From assembly GCA_946811185.2 (NCBI GenBank), contig OX328097.1, positions 6,248,242-6,312,241 on the forward strand: a stretch of DNA of 64,000 nt. The letters run 5' to 3'. Below, piece after piece: positions 54,785 to 64,000 of the stretch. Each line of letters opens with the position of its first letter. The first letter of the stretch is position 1. A program made the position numbers and the translations under genes. The DNA comes from Hippopus hippopus (lineage: Eukaryota > Mollusca > Bivalvia > Cardiida > Cardiidae). The notes under the pieces were generated by a model. It was not told where the DNA came from and did no database searches. It saw nothing but the letters and a program-made list of their open reading frames with translations.

Positions 54785-55122
54785 CATATGAGCTATGCTC
54801 TGTGAAAAGGGGGCTTATTGCATGCTTCTGCACAAAGAATCGACCCCGGTCAGCCTGCGCAGTCCGCGCAGGCTGACCTGTGACGAAACTTTTTGCCATT
54901 GATCAATTTTCTGTCTGTCAAAGGACCAGTTTACCTCATGATTCAGTGGGTTGTCAGAAAAAATGGATTTTATGGATTTATAATTATGTGATGACTTGCT
55001 TGATACAATGCAGAGATGCATTATTAAAGGCATTATGGATCCAAAATTATGTTGCGACTTCCCTGGTTCGATGCAACATGGAGATGCATTACACCCTCTT
55101 TTGCCTGTTCGTGGCCCAGATA
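54785..55122 (-). mobile_element. M3 copy with an internal duplication, WAP gene first intron
   Basis: A perfect core hairpin near 54857. About 75 bp of the right half (GGATCC..AATTATG..GATGCATT) is repeated at 55020-55100. Confidence 0.7.
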
Positions 55123-55148
55123 ATTATACTCATACTTACATATAATCT

Positions 55149-55410
55149 GTGACCCGTCACGCGAAAAGGGACAATCTGGAAATTCAGTACATCAATTAGA
55201 TGAAAACAGATCAAAGATAGTGCAGGTCAATTTATGTTGATAGTTCAAAAATGATTGTATAGTAAGGTAGAATGACCACTTTTCATACAGAAAATACTAT
55301 AAAAGCGAAAAGTGTCGACCCTGGTCAGCCTGCGCAATCCGCGCAGGCTGACCAGGGTCGACATTTTTCGCAGTTCCCAGATGGTCCCTTTTTGCGTGAC
55401 GGGTCACATA
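55149..55410. mobile_element. M5 element, WAP gene first intron
   Basis: Inverted ends TGTGACCCGTCACGCGAAAA / CGTGACGGGTCACA differ from M3 and M4. Near 55308-55372 it carries a roughly 65-bp hairpin opening GCGAAAAGTGTCGACCCTGG with the same GCCTGCGCA..GCGCAGGC core. Confidence 0.8.
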
Positions 55411-55503
55411 TTATCAGCAATTTCCTCTTTTGTCACGATTTATTGGAAGCGATCTGTATGAGCAATCACCATCATCATCATCATTTAGGTAGGCTATGCA
55501 TCA

Positions 55504-55735
55504 TTAACGCTTTACCGAACGACAGAATTGTAGATTTGTCCAAATTGAAAGCATTTGCAGACGACAATCTTAATGTGGCTCAAATCATGAAATTTGACTT
55601 TCATAGGTTATAAAACTTTGTGGAAAAAGGAGAAAATGCTGTGTTGGTTACCAGCATTTTCTCCTTTTTCCACAATAATTTCAAAAGGTTTTTTCTAGGG
55701 TTGTTAACACTCGTGATTCAGTAGTGAAAGATTAA
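55504..55735 (-). mobile_element. M1 copy in the WAP gene first intron
   Basis: TTAA at 55504 and 55732. The centre carries a GTGTTGG insertion. Ends 31 nt before the exon 2 start. Confidence 0.7.
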
Positions 55736-55784
55736 TCAAACTGCGATTCTTTTTGTGTGTTTTCAGACCAAACAAATCCAAAAG

Positions 55785-57464
55785 ATGAAGGCCTGCATCG
55801 TTTTACTCATTGCTTTAGCTGTCTCAGCCGCAGTTGTCAGTGGAGATGAGGGTAGGTAAAAAACCCCTTTTCATTCAACTCGTTCACTGCCAAATTAATG
55901 TAAACTCTAGCAAAAGGGTTCTCAATGCATCTCCGTGATGCATTATACCAAACATGTTATCACATAGTTATGGATTTATAACATCCATTTTGTCTAACAA
56001 TCGACTGAGTCTTGAGGTAGAACTGTCCTCTGACATGAAAGAAAATGATCAATAGCAAAAAGTTTCGATTCATGTCAGCCTCCAATACCTTTTACAGATG
56101 CATGAAGCCCCTTTTTCACAATGCATTGCTCATGTATATAGATTCGACCTTATTTTAAATGCTGAAAATACAATACTGTTAAACTAAAATGGGATTCGTG
56201 TAACATCGCCTTTCATCGCTAAGACTCAGGTAATCCCTAATCGATGCGGGAAACCAGCTTCTATCGGCCGATCGATTATGGTGTACCCGAGTCTAAGCCG
56301 AATCAGTACGTTTTTCGGCGATGAAAGGCGATGTTACACAAATCCCATTAGAGTGCCCAATCCTTAATTTACACATCTTTATAAAGGCAATAGCCAGTAG
56401 TTTTTTATCATCTTTCTTACAGGCTTTGTGTTTTTGGACATATGGATGTTTCGTTATGTCTTGATATCTTTTCGCCTTTTTTTTTCTTTTTTTTTTGCTG
56501 GGGGGTTATATATAACTGGAATGATTAGTAGAAGAACTGAAAGTGTCGACATAGATCAGACTGCATGTATGTGCGGGCTCATCTTTGTCCAGACCCTCTT
56601 CAGAGCAGACACAATGATCGACTATGGTAAAACTTAGCTCTTTACCAAGTGACAAAATTAAAGACTTATCCAAACTGAAAGCATTTGCAGACTACAAAGT
56701 TTATTTCATTTAAATGATGTGATTTGCCTTTGGAAAGGGTATGAAAATATTGTGGGAAAAGGAGAAAATGCTGGTAACCAGCATTTTTCTAATTTTTCCA
56801 CAATGTTTTCCTACACTTTCTTTCCAAGGGTTAAAACCCGTAATTATGTGGCAAAGGGTTAATCAAAATAATTTATTATATTCTTATCAGTGAAGTTCTT
56901 TGATTTCACAGTGAATAACACCGCTAGTGATGATACATGTACATATGATATCATCAGCAGTCATGATATAGTTTTAGAATGTTTGCCGGCACTAGTTTTT
57001 TCCTGTATTGCTCATATTGTACCATTCTTGATGATTATTAGAATAAAAAAGGGTGAGTTAGGAATATAATAAATAGGATAATCAACTGATTGTGTGTGAT
57101 ATTAAAAATCTGTCACTCGAATGGGGTGTGATGCGGTTAAAAAACTCATCCCTCGGACTCGTTTTTCAACCGCATCACACCCCATTCTCGTGACAGATTT
57201 ATAATATCACACACAACCAGTTGACAGGACTCGTTTTTTTCAACCGCATAACAACCCATTCGAGTGAAAGATTTTTAATATCACACACCATCAGTTGACA
57301 TCCTGCATATATTTACAGGAGACAAACCCGGAAGTTGCCCAGAATTCATTGAACCGGATGGTCTCTACATGTGCGCACCACAGTGTTCTTCGGACTATAG
57401 TTGCGAAGGATTCAAGAAGTGTTGTATGAAAGGCTGTGGCTTGCAATGTGTTGATCCTCAATAG
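55785..57464 (+). CDS. Secreted single-WAP-domain (four-disulfide core) peptide, 70 aa
   Basis: Coding exons 55785-55851 and 57319-57464 join to 213 nt in phase 1. A 5' UTR exon ends at 54224 and splices to 55767, 18 nt before the ATG. Residues 1-20 form a signal peptide (MKACIVLLIALAVSAAVVSG), followed by a short acidic linker and a WAP domain opening with KPGSCP. All eight cysteines are present in the family order, including the paired CC of FKKCCMKGCG, so four disulfides are expected. WAP peptides are typically secreted protease inhibitors, antimicrobials or shell-matrix proteins; the sequence does not say which. The stop lies in exon 3, and a separate 3' UTR exon probably follows (acceptor 58610-58611 or 58619-58620). 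Confidence 0.93.
56188..56349. mobile_element. 160-bp foldback element in the WAP gene intron
   Basis: The first 32 bp (AATGGGATTCGTGTAACATC...) return as the reverse complement at the end with one or two mismatches. It lies in the intron between the WAP coding exons. Confidence 0.7.
56635..56862 (-). mobile_element. M1 copy in the WAP gene second intron
   Basis: Left-arm sequence identifies the orientation although the centre is GGTAACC; closes TTAA at 56859. Confidence 0.65.
57085..57300. repeat. Palindromic element, partly duplicated, just before WAP exon 3
   Basis: Arms around GTGTGATATTAAAAATCTGT and ATGGGGTGTGATGCGGTT pair with their inverted copies across a loop near 57150. The right arm is then repeated (57224-57300). 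It ends about 18 nt before the coding exon at 57319. Confidence 0.7.
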
Positions 57465-57492
57465 GTCATATCATGTACGTAAATACATGTAT

Positions 57493-57775
57493 ATTTGCGC
57501 CATGCTCTGGCAAAACGGCGTTTAAATGCATCTTCGTGATGCATTATACCAAGCAACCAAGCAAGTCATCACATAATTACGGATCCATAAAATCCATTTC
57601 ATCTAATAACCGACTGCATTATGAGGTAGACTGGTCCTTTAGCATGCAGAAAATTGACCGATTGCAAAAGGTTTCGACTCAGGTCAGCCTGCGCGAACTG
57701 CGCAGGCTTGACCTGGGTCGATACATTTTGCAATTGTACTAAGCCCCCTTTTCACAGAGCACGGTCTATTTATTA
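57493..57775 (+). mobile_element. M3 copy just after WAP exon 3
   Basis: Starts about 30 nt after the WAP stop codon; core GCCTGCGCGAACTGCGCAGG. A truncated M3 lies in the WAP intron at 55915-56140. Confidence 0.75.
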
Positions 57776-58121
57776 GTGGAATACTGTAATGTATGTGTAG
57801 AGTTTCGGTTATTGCAACAGACGCTCTGGGTTCGAATCCCTTCACGGATAAACGGGATCAAGCTTTGGAACCTACCACATCACAGTGATAGTACAGCTAA
57901 ATTTCCAGGAAACAGTTCATCGACAGTGGTTAACATGTGTTTGTGGCCCGAATTTAAGATTTTGTTGTTTGTCGATGTCTAACAGATTTAAAAAAAGAAA
58001 CCCGAACAACAAAAAGGACAATTTTTAATTTACATAGATTTTGTTGTCTGCAAATACTTGATTTTGTTGTTTGCAAATACTATTAATTTGGAAATGTCTA
58101 AGATATTATCGTTTAGTAATT

Positions 58122-58387
58122 GATTAACAACATTATTTCAGTTATATCGCGGCGGCCAGTACTCATTCATGCTTTCCTTGTGTTGCTTTGGACAATGTTC
58201 TTTCGAAGCCATTGTCTGCTTTCCCACATAACCATCGTCGAAACGATGGTCAGCGGTGAGAGAGGAATGAATCATGTCGCAATGACTATCATCAATCCTC
58301 GGAAAGAAATCGGTTAAGCCGGGGATCGAACCAGCGACCCCCTGTTCTTAAGTCTTGTATGCTACCGACTGAGCTACCGGGGCTTGA
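58122..58387 (-). mobile_element. tRNA-derived SINE, tail truncated
   Basis: Close relative of the copy at 61641 in its body (AACGATGGTCAGCGGTGAGA region). It lies between WAP exon 3 and the 3' UTR exon. Confidence 0.8.
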
Positions 58388-58611
58388 CTGTCGTTTGGTA
58401 AGAGTTAGTGATATGTTATTGCCTATTAAAAATCTTGACATTTCAAAGCAGATGACATAGATAGACGTGAAAACATTGTGGCAAAAGGAGAAATTTCTGG
58501 AAGGAAGGAAACAATTTTTTCAAAAGCAGTTTGCAATAAGACTAAATAACCTTTTACTGTGTTTAATGTTTTAAATTACAGGACACTTATATAATATTTT
58601 ATTCATTGCAG

Positions 58612-58740
58612 CCATTTCAGGTCACGGAAACCTTTGACTAATCAAAATAGGAGCAGGAATCAACGACATGTGTATTATTTCTGTATATATTGGACATTGT
58701 TATGGATCAAATAAAAACCATTTTCTGAAATCAACTGTGA
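58612..58740 (+). other. 3' UTR exon of the WAP peptide gene with poly(A) signal
   Basis: A pyrimidine-rich tract ending TTGCAG is followed by about 100 nt with no coding potential and AATAAA at 58710-58715, then a GT-rich stretch from about 58738 typical of a cleavage site. A matching donor would be GTACGT, or a GT next to the stop codon near 57464-57475. The pairing of donor and acceptor is inferred. Confidence 0.6.
58710..58715 (+). terminator. Poly(A) signal of the WAP peptide gene
   Basis: AATAAA, with a GT-rich downstream element about 25 nt later. Confidence 0.65.
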
Positions 58741-59024
58741 TTTATGGTTGCTTGTGTCTAGCCTTGGTCCAGGCGGTAATATTCTTTTAATCACTCATAT
58801 CGCGGTCTCATTTCACAGTCCATACAGATCTGTGGCTAAACAGTTTATCCATGGCTTCCGTTATAATTACATCGTTTTTGACAAAATTAAGTCCGAATAT
58901 ATAAAAGGAAAAAAATGATCGGACTGGAACCCAGGCTAGCTTATGTCTTGCCTAAATGTTAACATACAGGGCTCATGATCCCGAGATTAAAGCATCAAAC
59001 CCCGGCTTCAGTACCCTCTTACAG

Positions 59025-59243
59025 TTAACCCTTAGGCTGCTATGCGCGACTCACTGACCTTTTGCGGACAGCGTAGATCAAGATCAGACTGCACAGAACA
59101 TGGAGTCTGATCTTGGATCTACACTGTCCGATAAGGAGATATCTTTCCTTTAAAAGTACCTTTCAAAAAGCAATACAGTGTATTTGGATATTTACTATCG
59201 GCTTGAAAGTTTCATTTGTTTTATTTAGCAGGATAAGAGTTAA
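59025..59243 (-). mobile_element. M2 element, full copy
   Basis: TTAA at 59025-59028 and 59240-59243. The hairpin (about 59086-59122) pairs AAGATCAGACTGCA with TGGAGTCTGATCTT. Confidence 0.78.
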
Positions 59244-59667
59244 ACATGGCTAAGTATGAAGGAAAGTGGCAAGCGGCATCGATGTTGGGCGTGGTGGTTA
59301 TAGCAGGTCTGGGAATACTTAGATAGGTGTATAAGTCGCCTTGTCATTGTTGAAAGGCTGTTGAAAACGACATCAAAACGCACTTACATACACACACATG
59401 CTCTTAGCTGCATAATCTTTAATTAGCCCATGTTTGTATTCACAAACGATTCTTAAAGACATTCTAAGTCTTATACTCAAGAATTTTCTAAATTTGAAAG
59501 TAACACAAGCTCTGACTGGCTAAACCATTTACATGTACTTTCTAAATCTAGAACAAGACTAAGAAAGAAATAAAGAACGATTTGTGACTACGGTCCTAGT
59601 TGTTGACCATTCCTGAAGGAAGAAACTGACGATTTGTAAAGAAAATAATCAGGCTTTTTAACTTAAT

Positions 59668-59942
59668 GAGCCGTGGTCTGTAAAAAGGGGCTAAATACAT
59701 CTGCAAAAAGTATTGATCCATGTCAGCCTGAGCAGTCCGCTCAGGCTGACATGAGTCAACACTTTCTGCCACTTGTAAAATTTGCATGTCCAAGGAACAC
59801 TTTTCCTCCACATTCAGTCAATCGTTAGACCAGATGGATTTTATGGATCCCCAATTATGTGATAACTTGCTTGGTACGAGTATAATGCATCACGGAGATG
59901 CATTGGGTCCCCTGTTGCCAAAGCATGGCTTATATATAGCAG
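59668..59942 (-). mobile_element. M3 copy
   Basis: Core variant CAGCCTGAGCAGTCCGCTCA keeps pairing: both arms carry the compensating change. Confidence 0.75.
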
Positions 59943-60246
59943 TCAAGGGATTATTGCAGTGGACAGCTTTAAAACATGGTCATGGGAGCACTTATTTGCT
60001 TGTTACCGGCATTTGTCAACAAACGATCCCATGTCTGTAAGACTCTATGAAAAGGTTTTTGAAAACATTGTGGGAAAAGGAGAAAATGCTGATAACAAAA
60101 GTATAAATTGCTGCTAACCAGCAAGTCATCCTTTCCCAGCAACGTTTCTTTGTCTTTTGACAGACAAATCCAATCATTTGAGTCACATCTAATTTCTTGC
60201 CTGAATATCCGGGCATTATGGAATAAACTGGTTCCCGTTGTACATA

Positions 60247-60759
60247 CACTGCAAAAAAAGATTAAAGGAACACATGTTCTCGATTTCGATCAGAAGATAA
60301 TTCTTTCAGTGCAAGACGATGCAAATAAATTTTTTGCTCGCAAATTCATTCAGTCCTAACTCTTTAAAATCTCAGAACAGGCAAAACGATTTGGTTCGCA
60401 CAAAAGATGTATACGCTATGCTTGTAAAAGCTGTCTTTTTTATATACCATACAGGCTTTTAAGAGAACCGGAGGTGCAACTATTTACTCTCGTTTTCTTC
60501 TTTCATATGATTTGACAAAAATATCAACAAACTATTGGAAAAAATATGAGTCGTTTACCAAAGAACAAGGAAAACAAATTTCTTGATTTTCTTCCTCATA
60601 TGGCTCACAAGCATTTAAAATCAAACAAACAAGAAAAGTATTGAGCCATTTTTTTTCTGGTAAGAATGATGATTGGCAGGGCACATAGACTGAATGTTAA
60701 GCAAAATGAAATGTTTAAATTTCTGTACTTGTGTGTTCCTTTAATTCTTTTGAGCAGTG
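60247..60759. mobile_element. 513-bp TA-flanked inverted-repeat element
   Basis: Left end CACTGCAAAAAAAGATTAAA, followed by GGAACACA; the right end is the reverse complement of nearly the same sequence, with TA on both outer sides. The TA target suggests a Tc1/mariner-type mover. No transposase is visible. Confidence 0.65.
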
Positions 60760-60854
60760 TATAAATGGCTCCAAACTGTATCAGGGGAGGTAACCAGTCT
60801 AAGAATCGAAAAGCTATTCTCAAGTAATTACATCCGTTGATTTTCTTTCGACCA

Positions 60855-61120
60855 GAGCCGTGCTGTTGCAAAAGGGGGGCTTAATACATCTCCGTGATGC
60901 ATTACACCAAGCAAGTCATCACATAATTAGCGATCCAAAACATCCATTTGGTCTAACGATTGACTAAATCTGGAGGAAGAGTGATCCTTGGACATGCAAA
61001 AAATCAAGTTACATAGAGCAAAAAGCTACGACCCATGTCAGCCTGCGCGGACTGCGCAGGCTGACAAGGGTTGATACTTTTGGCAGGTGCATTAAGCCCT
61101 CTTTCACAGAGTATGGCTAC
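60855..61120 (+). mobile_element. M3 copy
   Basis: Complete ends; core CAGCCTGCGCGGACTGCGCA. Confidence 0.75.
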
Positions 61121-61329
61121 ACCTACATGTATTTTAATTACTCAATGAGGGTCCTGTACCTTTGCAATGTTCAACGATCGTAACACGATATAGCACTATA
61201 AAAATATGTAAACGGATCATAATTCAACGATGATGTTAAAAATATCTGGTTTTATGAATTCTCAGTTTATTCTTTACAAAACCTCTACCTGAATTAAACA
61301 ATTTTCTACATCTGTTTAAATAATGTATA

Positions 61330-61592
61330 ATCCATGCTTTGCTAAAAGGGGTTGAATACATCGCCGTGATGCATTATACCAAGCAAGACATCACATCACA
61401 TCTCAGTGTAGCCTAACAATCGACTGACTCTTGAGATAGACTGGTCCTTTGACATGCAGAAAATTGATCAATAGCAAAAGGTTTCGGCCCAGGTCAGCCT
61501 GCACGGACCGCGCAGGCTGACCTGATCGATACTTTTTGCAGATGCTTTAAATTCCCTTTTCGCAGAGCATGGCTCAGATCAAAGTTTTTTTT
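61330..61592 (+). mobile_element. M3 copy
   Basis: Internal deletion around the ATTATGGATCC block; core CAGCCTGCACGGACCGCGCA. Confidence 0.72.
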
Positions 61593-61640
61593 TCCTCACA
61601 TCCATGTTTTTTTACCATATACACATTTTACGGGGAATCA

Positions 61641-61951
61641 GCCGGGCCCCGGTAGCTCAGTCGGTAGCATGTAGGACTTGAGAACAGGGGGTCGTGAGTT
61701 TGATCCCTGGCACGGCCAATTTCTTTCTGAGGATTGATGATAGTTCTTGCGACAGGATACATTCCTCTCCCACCGCTGACCATTGTTTCGACGATGGTTA
61801 TGTGGGAAAGCAGACAATGGCTTCGAAAGAACAGTGCGAAGTACTGGTAAAAGAGACTTCAGGAAAGCATGGATAGGTGCACTGGGCGCCGCGATATAAC
61901 TGAAATAATGTTGAAAACGGCGTTAAACACCATACAATCAATCAATCATTC
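61641..61951 (+). mobile_element. tRNA-derived SINE with 11-bp target duplication
   Basis: The tRNA-like head has a pol III A box (GGTAGCTCAGTCGGTAGC) and B box (GAGTTTGATCCCTGG). The tail TGAAATAATGTTGAAAACGG followed by CGTTAAACACC and CAAT repeats is shared with the LINE at 20450. ACGGGGAATCA is duplicated at 61630-61640 and 61952-61962. Confidence 0.88.
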
Positions 61952-62131
61952 ACGGGGAATCAACCTCTATACATTACAAAACTGCTCGAAGACCCAGTGT
62001 TCTTCTGTATTTCTTTAATATTTGGCATGACCTTGCCTTAACCCTGTCAGCTCCAAAGGCAAAAATAGAGCCTTTTTGCAGACGGCGTAGGTCAAAATCA
62101 GACTACAGAATTTGCAGTCTCATCTTGCTTA

Positions 62132-62502
62132 TTAAGGTAGTAGACCCCTAATGGAAAACAGCTATTTCCACTGTAATATTATCCTACAAAATTTGCTATG
62201 ATTAAAAATGAGTATTATTGTACCACTTAAACCGAGCCACTTTTTCCTTTTTTTCCTTCTTAGAATTATCATTTTTAAATCTAAAAACCACTATATTCTC
62301 ATTACAAAGGGAGATATTAATTACCTCCCTTTTCGGGAAACTAACAAAGGTATCAACAAATAATTTCAAGATAGACATCAAAGGAATTTCTGGTCGGTTA
62401 AAAATGTGCAAAAGTATTATATCAGTATAAATCCTTATTTATCAACTAACAAGAAATTTCATTCCATGTTGCACTTGAAGCGTTGGGGGTCTACTACCTT
62501 AA
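62132..62502. mobile_element. TTAA-flanked element with 13-bp perfect inverted repeats
   Basis: TTAA then GGTAGTAGACCCC at the left; the exact reverse complement then TTAA at the right. 371 bp, AT-rich, no gene. TTAA flanks are typical of piggyBac- or Kolobok-type insertion. It interrupts a decayed M2 copy (62039 onward). Confidence 0.75.
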
Positions 62503-62581
62503 GTCAGCCCTGTAGGATAAGAATATAATTTTCAGTGAATTTTAGGCCTATTTTCGGCCGTTGAAAAGGGCCGAATCCGAA

Positions 62582-62801
62582 TTAACTCCTCATCACACAG
62601 TCCCGACCTTTAACGAACCTGAGGAAGATGCCTTTTGAAACAATTGTGCGAAAAAGAGAAAATGCCGGTAACCAGTATTTTCTCTTTTTCCCACAATGTT
62701 TTTTGCTCTATCAAAGAAAAATTTTGTCACCTTTAACTTGTCGTCTGCAATTGCTTTGAATTTGGACAAGTCCAAAATTTTGTCATTTGGTAACGAATTA
62801 A
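62582..62801 (+). mobile_element. M1 copy
   Basis: TTAA at both ends; centre GCCGGTAACCAGT. Confidence 0.75.
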
Positions 62802-62804
62802 GTA

Positions 62805-63085
62805 AGGAAGTGGATTGTCGCCCTTGACTAGTAATGATATATCTTTTAAATGGTTAATTATGATCAATTACAAATGTACTTGTCTTTAAAAGGAACAACA
62901 GCTCTGTATTGAGTATAAATATATATCTTTGACATGAAAAATACTATAGCTTTAAACTGAGTATTTCCAGTACAGAGTTATTGCCTTTGTACAACTAAGA
63001 AGTTTTTGTTTAAGTTATTGAACTGACAATATATTTAGACCCAAAAACAATGTAGCTTCAAAGTTTTAAACCCTATAATAAAGTA
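62805..63085. other. No recognised feature
   Basis: AT-rich spacer between M1 and repeat X. Confidence 0.4.
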
Positions 63086-63089
63086 GGGG

Positions 63090-63395
63090 ACTTACATCAA
63101 AATCCAGCAGAGTTTTCTTTTTCGGTAACTCCCCGTGGCGTATCCCCTCCGCATAACAACGCATTACAATATTACGTGAAGCGCGAGAAATACATAGGGT
63201 AAATTACGTCATATTTCCATCTCGTTGAGTGGTACGCGCATTTTTCCAAGGTAACTGGTGCACGGGAACTTCTGTTTCCGTCTTTAATAGAAGAGTTAGA
63301 AAATAAAATCGGTATTTGTCACTGGTCGTATCCATGAGATACCGAAAACTATTTCTCGATAAACTACCGGAAAGCATGAAATAAGGGAATACGTT
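63090..63395 (-). repeat. Dispersed repeat X, copy 2 (opposite orientation)
   Basis: Reverse-complement partner of 47305-47645; shorter at the outer end. Confidence 0.65.
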
Positions 63396-63499
63396 TGATT
63401 ACAAACGAGATTCAGCATCCCCTACTTACAATCAAAGCGTTGAGAAAGCTGATGTGGCATTTGTCAAGGAAGCCACTGTGTAGAATTAATAATTTGAAA

Positions 63500-64000
63500 A
63501 CAGGAGGGCCATGATGGCCCTGGATAGTTCACCTGAGTCAATAGGCGAAATTCACTCCACGTGCGTAATTCAGTTTCTGACCAATTGTCTGGTCAATTGA
63601 GCTTAAAATATGGCCTCTGGAGCGTCCACAAGGAATTTCCTGAAGTTGACCTAGTGACCTAATTTATCACCCGATGTGACCCAATTTAGAACTCGTCAAA
63701 ACATTTATCAAGACAAACATTCTGAACAGTTTTCAATTAAATTCAGCAATAAATGTGGCCTCTAGAGTGCCCACAAGGTATTTCTTAAATTTGACCAAGT
63801 GACCTAGTTCATGACCCCAGGTGACCCAATTCCAAACTCACCCAATATTTCATCAAGACAAACATTCTGACCAATTTTCAAGTCAATTGAGCAAAAAATA
63901 TGGCCTCTAGAGTGCCCACAAAGTATTAGTTTAATTTAACCTTGATACCTAGTTTATGACCCCAGGTGACCCAATTTTTAACTGACTGAACACGTTGTGC
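63500..64000 (+). repeat. Tandem-unit element running off the window
   Basis: Starts GAGGGCCATGATGGCCCTGG; then units of about 145 bp at 63606, 63751 and 63896 share TGGCCTCTAGAGTGCCCACA. Confidence 0.62.

Noticed and set aside
57790..57960. tRNA-derived SINE
   Set aside because: Only a B-box-like GGGTTCGAATCCC is clear; the A box and body do not match other copies, so it is left unassigned.

Overview
This window is nuclear DNA of an animal, most likely a bivalve mollusc. The genes are split by large introns with GT..AG borders, there are no operons or ribosome sites, and the intergenic and intronic DNA is saturated with short hairpin-bearing inverted-repeat elements and tRNA-derived SINEs. 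The bivalve call (a Dreissena-like clam or mussel) is an inference from the style of these repeats and from the invertebrate character of the presenilin. No species can be proven from this window.

Four genes could be rebuilt exon by exon; for three of them the reading frame stays open from start to stop. (1) On the plus strand at 2031-8340, an eight-exon acyl-CoA thioesterase / bile-acid acyltransferase family enzyme of 428 residues has a Ser-Asp-His triad and a C-terminal CKL peroxisomal signal. (2) On the minus strand from 34716 down to 16778, a ten-exon presenilin of 502 residues, the catalytic subunit of gamma-secretase, carries both catalytic aspartates and the PAL motif. (3) On the plus strand at 42743-46587, the last three coding exons of a CCDC167-like tail-anchored coiled-coil protein are present; its first short exon was not found. 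(4) On the plus strand at 54144-58715, a compact gene with a TATA box, 5' UTR exon, two coding exons, 3' UTR exon and poly(A) signal encodes a secreted 70-residue single-WAP-domain peptide. The genes look functionally unrelated.

Most of the rest is mobile DNA. The commonest family, called M1 here, is about 228 bp long. It has TTAA at both ends, CYCTTTACCA-type terminal repeats and a near-perfect 61-nt central hairpin with a one-base loop, and more than 40 copies lie in both orientations. M2 (about 220 bp) also ends in TTAA and carries a GATCAGACTGCAC hairpin. M3, M4 and M5 have different ends but share one GC-rich hairpin module built on AGCCTGCGCAG/CTGCGCAGGCT. Other elements include a 1.16-kb inverted-repeat element present twice (14033 and 19283), a 5'-truncated LINE (20450-21705) whose 3' tail is shared with tRNA-derived SINEs (two with clear target-site duplications), a roughly 970-bp element with 37-bp ends (41100-42066), and long elements with internal 140-175 bp tandem units (11828, 27785, 32028, 33007, 44655, 48247, 63500).

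The most interesting signals are the modular exchange of one hairpin among elements with unrelated ends, TTAA-sharing chains of M1 copies, nested insertions that reveal target-site rules (TTAA for M1; 6-bp CTACCC for the 1.16-kb element), the LINE/SINE shared tail, and the repeated placement of elements within about 7-30 bp of splice sites.
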